From: an uncultured Muribaculaceae bacterium
Lineage (GTDB): Bacteria > Bacteroidota > Bacteroidia > Bacteroidales > Muribaculaceae
Assembly (NCBI GenBank): GCA_910579605.1
Contig: CAJTUG010000055.1
Span: forward strand, 1-8,972
Direction: 5' to 3'
Length of the DNA: 8,972 nt
The position numbers and the translations under genes were made by a program. The notes under the pieces are model-generated. The model was not told where the DNA came from, did no database searches, and saw only the letters and a list, made by a program, of their open reading frames with translations. Below, one piece after another: positions 1-6,123 of the stretch (position 1 is the stretch's first letter; the number at the start of each line of letters is the position of its first letter).

Positions 1-63
1 TACAATCGCGGTACAGGAAATCGCTAAAATCGACCAAAATGCGCAAAAATCGGCTATTTTGAC
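1..63. other. Window edge, unassigned; possible 3' end of a convergent gene
   Basis: This short edge segment cannot be assigned. On the plus strand one frame is open from base 2 to a TGA at 80-82 and would give a 26-residue tail ending in NKKRP, so a convergent gene may end here. However, that stop would lie inside the terminator hairpin. Two minus-strand frames are also open across the segment, and it is too short to judge coding character. Confidence 0.2.
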
Positions 64-94
64 CAATAAAAAACGCCCCTGAAAAGAGGCGTTT
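64..94 (-). terminator. Rho-independent terminator of the mnmE operon
   Basis: A 10-bp stem with one mismatch is formed by bases 71-80 and 85-94 around a GAAA loop (plus-strand reading). On the minus strand the GC-rich part of the stem, ending GGCG, runs straight into TTTTTTATT, the classic arrangement of an intrinsic terminator. It lies about 43 nt past the mnmE stop codon. Read on the plus strand the hairpin is followed only by TTTCGTGTTATTT, a poor U-tract, so termination of a convergent transcript would be weaker. Confidence 0.85.
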
Positions 95-136
95 CGTGTT
101 ATTTGTTAACTAATTATTTGATTTGCAGTCGTTTAT

Positions 137-1510
137 CTATTTACCGATGCAGAATGCTGAAAATAGGGTTTGGAGGATTTCTGGGGTGGTGATGTGGCCG
201 GTGATTGTCGAGAGATGGTGGATGGTTTCGCGTAGGTCCTGGGCTACAAAATCTCCTGAAACATTTTGGCTTAGGGCTTGACGTGTGGCTTTAATTGATG
301 TAAGCGCGTTACGCAAAGCCTGTGCATGGCGTACTGATGTTATTATTGTTTGACCGGTTGGATTTCCATCCAAAGTTTCAATTTTACTGGTTATTTCTTT
401 GCGAAGATTTTCTATCCCTTCTCCTGTTTTTGCTGAAATACGGATCGCGTTTTGACTTACTGGTGGAATAGTATCTGTAAGATCTGTTTTATTTAATATT
501 TCGATTATACGGTGTTTTTCTATGTTTTGGATGTCTTTTGCTTTCTGTGTGGCAGATACGGGATTTGTCGGGTCAATTACATAAAGAACAATGTCTGCAT
601 TCTGTGCTTCTTTTGTAGTTTTTTTTATGCCGAGTTGTTCAATTTGGTTATCGGTTTCCCTAAGCCCCGCCGTATCTTTAAATCTAACGAGATAATCGCC
701 TATTTCAAGAGTGTCTTCAATAACATCGCGAGTTGTCCCATGTATGTCGCTTACTATAGCTTTGTCATCTCCAAGGAGTGCGTTTAAAAGTGATGATTTT
801 CCTGCATTTGTAGGGCCTATTATTGCGATGGGGACGCCGTTTTTTATTGCATTTCCGGCAGTGAACGATTGCAAAAGATCACTAATATTGTTTTCAACAG
901 TTTGCGCTGTTTCTATGAGTTCTTTTCTGGACGCGAATTCTACATCTTCTTCGCTGAAATCAAGTTCCAGTTCAATGAGTGCCGCAAGTTTTAGAAGGTC
1001 TTGGCGCATTGTTTCTATTCGTTCGGACACGCTCCCTCTAAGTTGATTGATTGCTGCTCGATGTGAGGCTCGCGAAGTTGATGCAATAAGGTCGGCAACG
1101 GCTTCTACCTGCGACAAGTCTAATTTCCCTGCTTTGAAAGCCCTTTGGCTAAACTCTCCATGTTCAGCAATTCTTGCTCCGGCATTTATTAAGATATTGA
1201 GTATTTCCTTTTGAAGCCAACGGCTTCCGTGTATTCCTAATTCTACTACGTCTTCACCTGTAAATGAATTTGGTGCTCTAAAAATAGTAGCAAGAGCTTG
1301 GTCTATTGGGTTACCATGATTATCAGTCAAAGTACCCAAGTGAGCTGTGTGGCTTTTTACATCGGCAAGTTTTTTGCCTTTCCATATTGTATCGACTATA
1401 TCAATAGCATTATTGCCACTTATGCGAACAATAGCAATACCTCCGGTACCGTGGGGGGTAGAAATTGCGCAAATTGTATCGTTATTTAATGTAAAGATTT
1501 CGTCTGTCAT
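137..1510 (-). CDS. mnmE: tRNA uridine-5-carboxymethylaminomethyl(34) synthesis GTPase MnmE
   Basis: MnmE (TrmE) is a cytoplasmic GTPase that acts with MnmG to install the (carboxymethyl)aminomethyl group on the wobble uridine of certain tRNAs. The 457-residue product matches the usual length of about 450-460. The N-terminal tetrahydrofolate-binding domain covers roughly residues 1-120 and a helical domain follows. The G domain is inserted with G1 GPTNAGKS (232-239), GTTRD (258-262), DTAG (279-282), NKTD (340-343) and SAKTG (359-363). The protein ends in the diagnostic FCIGK (453-457), whose cysteine is required for tRNA modification in studied homologues. The frame extends 15 codons further upstream, but the ATG at 1510 is chosen: it overlaps the stop of the upstream nuclease gene as ATGA and places the conserved start of the fold at the right distance. 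It is the last gene before the terminator. mnmG is not in the window. Confidence 0.97.
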   Translation of the reverse strand: MTDEIFTLNNDTICAISTPHGTGGIAIVRISGNNAIDIVDTIWKGKKLADVKSHTAHLGTLTDNHGNPIDQALATIFRAPNSFTGEDVVELGIHGSRWLQKEILNILINAGARIAEHGEFSQRAFKAGKLDLSQVEAVADLIASTSRASHRAAINQLRGSVSERIETMRQDLLKLAALIELELDFSEEDVEFASRKELIETAQTVENNISDLLQSFTAGNAIKNGVPIAIIGPTNAGKSSLLNALLGDDKAIVSDIHGTTRDVIEDTLEIGDYLVRFKDTAGLRETDNQIEQLGIKKTTKEAQNADIVLYVIDPTNPVSATQKAKDIQNIEKHRIIEILNKTDLTDTIPPVSQNAIRISAKTGEGIENLRKEITSKIETLDGNPTGQTIITSVRHAQALRNALTSIKATRQALSQNVSGDFVAQDLRETIHHLSTITGHITTPEILQTLFSAFCIGK

Positions 1511-2379
1511 TTTTTCTTTTTGCTGTTGCGAATCATCCATCTGTTGAGATTGCACTCTGATTCTATTTTAGTTTCTATTTCATCGGGAAGTTCCGAAAAA
1601 AAATCGTAACCGGTAATTTCTTCAATTTGGTCTACGCTTGTTGCGAGAGCTTCAAGCTGTGGTACTGAGCTGCTGTTTGGCATTATAAATCCGATAGCTT
1701 TCATCGGCTCAGTGTAGGGTGAAAGTATCACTTTGAAGAACCTCTCTGGTACAGATACCCCATTGCCTATAATACGGGGCATATAATCTGAGAGTACTGG
1801 ACCGCAGATTATTATCAATGCGCTATCGCGTAGTGCCCATTCTCTACATTTGTTTTCAAGTGTACTCCATCGCCCTCCGTTAAGCTCATGGTCCTGTGGG
1901 CAGATGTTTGTTAGGTAGTGGCAATCCGACATAGCTTCTTGGCTCCATTTCATATCTGCGGCAGGAGCCATATGGCCGCGATCATATCCAGATTTTCTAT
2001 AGTCTTCTAATGTGGCACATCCTGGCACAGAAAAGTCAGTTTTAAATTTTGAATCTCTTTTGGTTTGTCCGCTCGTTTCAGTAGCTGTGAGTTCCCATGC
2101 GACATAATTTGGTTGATGGAATTCGGGATTAAAAGAAACTGTAAAACCAGTATATTCAATTATGTTTTCTTTTAAGTCTCCAGGAATTATTACTTGGCAT
2201 AAGGTTTGTGCTTGCAGATTTTCCGTGTTTTTTTTCTGTGGTTCTTTATCTGTAGCATATAAAGAAAGCGCATAAGCCACAGCAAAGAATAGTGCAATTG
2301 CTGTTGCAAGAGAACTAAGCCTATGTTTCTTTTTTGCCCTGCGAGCCCGTCTTTGATTATAGGTTTTATAGGCGGTCAT
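1507..2379 (-). CDS. Membrane-anchored DNA/RNA non-specific endonuclease (NUC1/NucA type)
   Basis: The 290-residue product belongs to the beta-beta-alpha-metal (DRGH) nuclease family, which cuts DNA and RNA without sequence specificity using a divalent metal. The signature DRGHMAPAADM lies at 133-143 with catalytic His136. The metal-binding region TNICPQ...LNGGRW follows at 157-171 (Asn158 and Asn167 are candidates). Residues 1-20 are very basic and are followed by one hydrophobic segment (about 21-42), which predicts an uncleaved anchor or signal with the nuclease domain in the periplasm. The C-terminus is a run of four lysines. The open frame reaches a TTG at 2385, but the ATG at 2379, two bases after the bioF stop, is preferred. 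Its own stop overlaps the mnmE start by 4 nt, so it is translationally coupled on both sides. The family is clear; the biological role (nutrient scavenging, DNA turnover or defence) is not. Confidence 0.92.
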   Translation of the reverse strand: MTAYKTYNQRRARRAKKKHRLSSLATAIALFFAVAYALSLYATDKEPQKKNTENLQAQTLCQVIIPGDLKENIIEYTGFTVSFNPEFHQPNYVAWELTATETSGQTKRDSKFKTDFSVPGCATLEDYRKSGYDRGHMAPAADMKWSQEAMSDCHYLTNICPQDHELNGGRWSTLENKCREWALRDSALIIICGPVLSDYMPRIIGNGVSVPERFFKVILSPYTEPMKAIGFIMPNSSSVPQLEALATSVDQIEEITGYDFFSELPDEIETKIESECNLNRWMIRNSKKKK

Positions 2380-2381
2380 AA

Positions 2382-3524
2382 TCAAGCATTTAAAATACGA
2401 GACAAAGATTGTTGGAGTTTATATAAATGTTCTTTGTCGATTGCAGCGGAAAGGCTGAATCGGATTCTGTCGGTACCAGGAGGGACTGTAGGTCTGCGTA
2501 TAGGCAAAGCCAAAAAACCATCTTGTCGCAACCGAGCTGATATTTCTACTGCTTTTAGTGGATTCCCAATAATCAATGGTGCTATATGCTGCGGCGCACC
2601 TGAGCCACCGAATGGGTGGAGAATAGAAGATAGGGTAGAGCATAGCACCTTCAATTTTGCTCGTTCTGTATCCATTTCAAGTGATTTCAAGAAAACGAAT
2701 TGTGTCCAATCTATATTTATAGGAGGAAGAGCAGTTGAAAAGATAAAGCTTCGTGCACGGTTTATGAAATAATCTTTTAATTCTTTTGAACATAGAGCAA
2801 AAGCTCCTACTGAGGATAAAGCTTTTCCGAAAGTACCTACCAAGATGTCTACATCTTCGGTCAAACCCGCTTTGGCAACAAGTCCAAGTCCCCCTGGACC
2901 CTCAACACCAAGAGCATGGGCTTCGTCTATATAAAGCATTGCTCCAGGAATGCTATTTTTAATTTCGACAAGACTTTTTATCGGGGCACTGTCGCCGTCC
3001 ATACTATAGACGCTTTCTGCAATAATCAATATTTTTTTCCCGGTCAAAAATGCTTTATGTGCCAAGTCCGCAAGATGCGAGATGTCATTGTGTCGGAAGC
3101 GCTCAAAACTTGCTTTGGAAAGTCTTATTCCATCTATAATACTTGCATGTACAAGCTTGTCTGCAAGGATATGAACGTCGGTAGTTCCTATTGCAGATAC
3201 TATACCAACATTTGCATGATATCCACTATTAAAAATCAGTGCTTTCTTTGATGATCCAAAAGCCTCTTCAATGCTTGATTCAAGATTATAAAATGATTTT
3301 TGGCGAGAAGCCAACAGACGAGAAGAACAAGCGCTCATGCAGAAATCATTCATATTGAATTTAGCGAAAAATTCTTCTTTGAGGTCTTGTCTTGATGATA
3401 ATCCCAAATAGTCATTAGAACTCAAATCTACCAAATCTGCATCTCCGGAGATATCGCAAGGAAGTGCCCTTAGATTTCCCGACTCAGCCAATTTGTTAAG
3501 CTCATCATCAATAATTTTTTTCAT
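2382..3524 (-). CDS. bioF: 8-amino-7-oxononanoate synthase (KAPA synthase) BioF
   Basis: BioF is a PLP-dependent alpha-oxoamine synthase that condenses pimeloyl-ACP or pimeloyl-CoA with L-alanine to give KAPA, the first ring-atom-building step of biotin synthesis. The 380-residue length fits the family. Visible fold-type I landmarks are SSNDYLG (35-41), FNSGYHAN (98-105), His126 in the KLVHAS segment, SVYSMDGD (171-178), the PLP-ring-contacting DEAH (200-203), and the Schiff-base lysine K234 in GTFGKALSSVG. IRFSLSA (354-360) lies near the C-terminus. The start overlaps the end of bioA by 17 nt. 2-amino-3-ketobutyrate CoA ligase and serine palmitoyltransferase share this fold, but adjacency to bioA makes BioF the best call. 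Confidence 0.93.
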   Translation of the reverse strand: MKKIIDDELNKLAESGNLRALPCDISGDADLVDLSSNDYLGLSSRQDLKEEFFAKFNMNDFCMSACSSRLLASRQKSFYNLESSIEEAFGSSKKALIFNSGYHANVGIVSAIGTTDVHILADKLVHASIIDGIRLSKASFERFRHNDISHLADLAHKAFLTGKKILIIAESVYSMDGDSAPIKSLVEIKNSIPGAMLYIDEAHALGVEGPGGLGLVAKAGLTEDVDILVGTFGKALSSVGAFALCSKELKDYFINRARSFIFSTALPPINIDWTQFVFLKSLEMDTERAKLKVLCSTLSSILHPFGGSGAPQHIAPLIIGNPLKAVEISARLRQDGFLALPIRRPTVPPGTDRIRFSLSAAIDKEHLYKLQQSLSRILNA

Positions 3525-4806
3525 CTGATATTATTTTGAGCATTTTGCGACATAAAGTTCGTAATTGGTCATCACTTATAACATATGGAGGCATAATGTA
3601 GACATTAGTTCCAAAAGGACGAATCCAAACACCGTTTTCAACGCATTTTTTTTGAAAAACGCCCACATCTACCGGGCGTTTCATCTCTATAACTCCTATA
3701 GAGCCAAGTACGCGGATATCTGCAATATTTTCAAAATTTTGGGCTGCGATGAATTCCTCTGTCATTATTTTCTCGATATGGCCTACGATAGCACCCATAT
3801 CATTCTCATTCAAGATATCTATAGATTCTGCGGCAATGGCACAGCTTAAAGGATTGCCCATGAAGGTAGGCCCATGCATAAGTACCCCTGCCTCGCCTTT
3901 AGAGATTGTATCTGCTACATATTTGGTTGTAAGTACAGCAGCCATTGTAAGATAACCACCGGTTAACCCTTTGCCGATGCACATAATATCCGGTTCAACT
4001 CCCGAGTGTTCCCATGCAAATGCTTTCCCCGTGCGCCAAAACCCGGTAGCTATTTCATCAAATATAAGTAGAACACCCGCTTCATTACAAGTTTGGCGTA
4101 GTTCTCTAAGGTATTGCGGATGGTAGAACCACATTCCTCCAGCACCTTGCACGATCGGTTCAAGGATTACTGCAGCCAATTCATCTGCATTCTCTGTGAT
4201 GATTTTGCGCATTGGCTCAAAATCTGTCTTATCCCATTCACCTCCAAAACGGCATTTTGGTTGAGGAGCAAAAAAGCGTACGGGTAGTGCCGATCCAAAA
4301 GCCGAGTGCATGCCGGTAGTTGGATCACAGACACTCATTGCATTCCACGTATCACCATGATAACCATGCAATATGGTCGCGAAATTAGTTTTTTTATGGC
4401 TTCCGGAAGATGAAACAGCAGCTTGGACTGCCATTTTCATGGCAACCTCCACTGCAACAGACCCAGAATCGGCATAAAATATGTTATTCATTGATGGAGG
4501 TACAATCTCAAGCAGTTTTTTACCAAGGTTTATTGCCGGTTCATGAGTAAACCCTCCAAACATTATATGGCTAACTTGGTCTAATTGCTTTTTTGCAGCA
4601 TTGTTGAGGCGCTCATTATTATATCCATGGATTTGACACCACCACGACGACATGCCGTCAATCAATTCAGTACCGTCGGAAAGGCGTATTAACGCACCTT
4701 TTGCCGACATAACTTTATAGGTCGGCAAAGGGTTAATCGTTGAAGTATATGGATGCCAGAGGTGATCCTTGTCCCACTGGTCATGTAAAAGGTTTTCGCT
4801 GTTCAT
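3508..4806 (-). CDS. bioA: Adenosylmethionine-8-amino-7-oxononanoate aminotransferase BioA
   Basis: BioA transfers the amino group of S-adenosylmethionine to KAPA, producing 7,8-diaminopelargonic acid; it uses PLP in the cytoplasm. The 432-residue product carries the family's signatures in order: LWHPYTS (16-22), GMSSWWCQIHGYN (51-63) with the substrate-pocket tryptophans, GYHGDTW (148-154), FDEIATGFWRTG (249-260), and IGKGLTGG (277-284) with Schiff-base lysine K279. HGPTFMGNPL (311-320) and the C-terminal RPFG (396-399) complete the pattern. The ATG at 4806 is the only sensible start: an in-frame TAA lies 9 nt upstream, inside the promoter box, and the next internal Met is at residue 33 within the conserved fold. 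Its product is the substrate-side partner of the next gene, bioF. Confidence 0.96.
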   Translation of the reverse strand: MNSENLLHDQWDKDHLWHPYTSTINPLPTYKVMSAKGALIRLSDGTELIDGMSSWWCQIHGYNNERLNNAAKKQLDQVSHIMFGGFTHEPAINLGKKLLEIVPPSMNNIFYADSGSVAVEVAMKMAVQAAVSSSGSHKKTNFATILHGYHGDTWNAMSVCDPTTGMHSAFGSALPVRFFAPQPKCRFGGEWDKTDFEPMRKIITENADELAAVILEPIVQGAGGMWFYHPQYLRELRQTCNEAGVLLIFDEIATGFWRTGKAFAWEHSGVEPDIMCIGKGLTGGYLTMAAVLTTKYVADTISKGEAGVLMHGPTFMGNPLSCAIAAESIDILNENDMGAIVGHIEKIMTEEFIAAQNFENIADIRVLGSIGVIEMKRPVDVGVFQKKCVENGVWIRPFGTNVYIMPPYVISDDQLRTLCRKMLKIISDEKNY

Positions 4807-4810
4807 GATG

Positions 4811-4842
4811 CAAAATTAGCCATAAAATGCGAATAATCCCAA
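4811..4842 (-). promoter_or_regulatory. Bacteroidetes-type promoter immediately upstream of bioA
   Basis: On the minus strand TAATTTTG (4818 to 4811), continued as CA, matches the Bacteroidetes -7 consensus TAnnTTTG. A partial -33 element, TTGG (4842 to 4839), precedes it by 20 nt, which is the expected spacing. Only four bases separate the box from the bioA ATG, so transcription should start at or within a base or two of the start codon. No biotin-type inverted-repeat operator is evident around it. Confidence 0.6.
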
Positions 4843-4852
4843 TTTTCAATAT

Positions 4853-5098
4853 TCAGAACAACGACAATTGCACACCAGGCTTCTGTGGGGCTATAAAAAG
4901 AGCTGTACGCTGGGTCCAGCATCGGGTAGCATTGAATATATTGATATTTACAAGGCCTATTGCGGACCCTGCAGCAAATCTGATTGCTTTCAGCACATCG
5001 CTGACACATGAAAAACCGCTTGAACGGAAACTCGCTATCGTTTGTCCTCGTAGCGTTGCAGTAGCAAGGATGGAGTCGGAATAATTGATTGTTTGCAT
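4853..5098 (-). CDS. Small uncharacterised protein with C-terminal QLSLF clamp-binding-like motif
   Basis: This frame encodes an 81-residue protein that I cannot assign to a named family. It has no signal peptide or membrane segment. Hydrophobic strand-like stretches at about 10-26, 48-57 and 66-70 flank a probable helix at 32-44, suggesting a compact beta-beta-alpha-beta-beta domain. The last five residues are QLSLF (77-81), identical to the consensus of bacterial sliding-clamp binding peptides. Support for it being a gene comes from a TAACTTTGCA promoter box ending 26 nt before the ATG, from a diverse protein-like composition, and from its position filling what would otherwise be an unusually long gap. 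It reads in the same direction as bioA and ends 46 nt before it. The two other open frames over this stretch lack such support. A role at the DNA polymerase clamp is inference from the tail only. Confidence 0.7.
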   Translation of the reverse strand: MQTINYSDSILATATLRGQTIASFRSSGFSCVSDVLKAIRFAAGSAIGLVNINIFNATRCWTQRTALFIAPQKPGVQLSLF

Positions 5099-5124
5099 TT
5101 ATGAGGAGTTTTCTGTTGACTATG

Positions 5125-5132
5125 CAAAGTTA
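5125..5132 (-). promoter_or_regulatory. -7 box for the small QLSLF gene
   Basis: The minus strand reads TAACTTTG (5132 to 5125) followed by CA, a full match to the Bacteroidetes -7 consensus. The start of transcription would fall near 5121, leaving a leader of roughly 20-25 nt before the ATG at 5098. No convincing TTTG is visible at the -33 position. Confidence 0.55.
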
Positions 5133-5239
5133 AATACGAGAGTGGGATGGATATTTGCCCGTTGGTGTTAATGAAATTAAAATAACATTTGAGGATTATG
5201 CTTTTTGGAAGAGAAAGCTATTATTTGAGTTATTTTTGC
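5133..5239. other. Divergent intergenic region between two promoters
   Basis: About 107 bases lie between the outward-facing -7 boxes of the small gene (minus) and the patatin gene (plus). The stretch is AT-rich. I see no inverted repeat, riboswitch-like structure or RNA gene in it. Any regulator shared by the two divergent units would have to bind here. Confidence 0.4.
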
Positions 5240-5247
5240 TACCTTTG
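5240..5247 (+). promoter_or_regulatory. -7 box for the patatin-GH13-prs cluster
   Basis: TACCTTTG, continued as CAG, is a strong Bacteroidetes -7 box. A second overlapping-type match, TATTTTTG, lies at 5231-5238. The -33 region is weak: no TTTG sits at the ideal spacing. The box predicts a start site near 5251 and a leader of about 19 nt to the ATG at 5270, which argues against the longer reading frame that would begin upstream of it. Confidence 0.6.
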
Positions 5248-5269
5248 CAGACGGAAACAGGCATTGCTT

Positions 5270-6112
5270 ATGGCAGAGACTCCACAAACAACAACAGGCT
5301 CAAAGCCTTATAAACTTGGCATAGCGTTGAGTGGCGGAGGTGCGCGAGGTTTTGCGCATGCCGGCGCCCTCTTGGCTATAGAAGAAGCCGGTCTCAAAAT
5401 AGATGTCATAGCTGGAGTTAGTGCAGGTTCGGTAGTTTCAGTTCTATATGCAGCCGGTGTAAAACCACTTGAAATGGCAAATTTATTTGCCAAAATGTCT
5501 ATTCGTGGATTCTTGGATATTAATTTGGGTGGCGGCGGATTGCTGAAAATAGATAAATTCAGAAATTTCATACAAGGAATTCTTGGCGACAAGAAAAATT
5601 TGGAAGACCTTGAAATTCCGGTCTTTTTAGGTGCTACAGATTTAGATCATGGCTGTCCGGCTGTTTTCAGCCACGGCGAAATTGGTCCGCGCCTCATTGC
5701 TTCGTGTTCAATCCCCATAGTATTCAAACCTATAGAAATAGGAGGTGTACATTATGTTGATGGAGGAGTCTTGCGCAATCATCCAGCGTGGATTATACGC
5801 GATAAATGCGAGAGATTAATAGGCGTCAATGTAAGTCCTCTTAGAAAAGCCAGAGGCTATAAATCAATTGTAGACGTCGCACTAAGAACATATAATCTAA
5901 TGGCAAAAGCAAACCAGTCGGTAGATATGGATCTTTGTGACGTTTCTGTACAGACTCCAGAAATAGCAAATTATGCCGTTTTCGATTTAAAACATATAAA
6001 ACAGGTGTTCCTCAGCGGCTATATCCATACGCGCAAAGCATTGAAAAATGCCGGGTATTGGAATCCGTCGGGAGAGACACCCCTTCTTTCTTCGTTACCT
6101 CAAAAAGAATAA
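5270..6112 (+). CDS. Patatin-like phospholipase family protein (RssA/NTE type)
   Basis: The 280-residue product is a bacterial patatin-like serine hydrolase, a family of lipid acyl hydrolases. The oxyanion-hole glycine loop SGGGARG is at 21-27. The nucleophile elbow GVSAGS is at 49-54, with Ser51 as the nucleophile, and the catalytic-dyad aspartate is Asp164 in VDGG (163-166). The single-domain layout without signal peptide or membrane segment resembles short cytoplasmic or peripheral proteins of the RssA type rather than the long outer-membrane PlpD/BamA-fused forms. The frame is open back to 5189, but the ATG at 5270 is chosen because the promoter box lies between and the longer N-terminus has no resemblance to the family. 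It is followed after 11 nt by the GH13 gene. The lipid substrate cannot be read from the sequence. Confidence 0.93.
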   Translation: MAETPQTTTGSKPYKLGIALSGGGARGFAHAGALLAIEEAGLKIDVIAGVSAGSVVSVLYAAGVKPLEMANLFAKMSIRGFLDINLGGGGLLKIDKFRNFIQGILGDKKNLEDLEIPVFLGATDLDHGCPAVFSHGEIGPRLIASCSIPIVFKPIEIGGVHYVDGGVLRNHPAWIIRDKCERLIGVNVSPLRKARGYKSIVDVALRTYNLMAKANQSVDMDLCDVSVQTPEIANYAVFDLKHIKQVFLSGYIHTRKALKNAGYWNPSGETPLLSSLPQKE

Positions 6113-6123
6113 GATAAATACAT

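Noticed and set aside
1511..1555. N-terminal 15-codon extension of mnmE
   Set aside because: It overlaps the nuclease coding sequence, is Gln/Lys-rich and absent from the family; the ATGA junction at 1510 is a standard coupled start.
4803..5009. 68-codon minus-strand open frame overlapping the small gene and touching the bioA start
   Set aside because: The frame lies inside the better supported 4853-5098 gene, has a cysteine- and tyrosine-rich composition typical of a shadow frame, and lacks its own promoter.
4827..5084. 85-codon plus-strand open frame opposite the small QLSLF gene
   Set aside because: It has no promoter box upstream, its product is not protein-like in any recognisable way, and it is the complement of a frame with better start, promoter and composition.
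5189..5269. Upstream extension of the patatin reading frame
   Set aside because: The strong TACCTTTGCA promoter box lies inside it, so the mRNA would begin after those codons, and the extension does not resemble patatin N-termini.
5099..5269. Search for a riboswitch, small RNA or biotin operator in the divergent spacer
   Set aside because: No conserved riboswitch core, stable hairpin or BirA-like inverted repeat could be seen.
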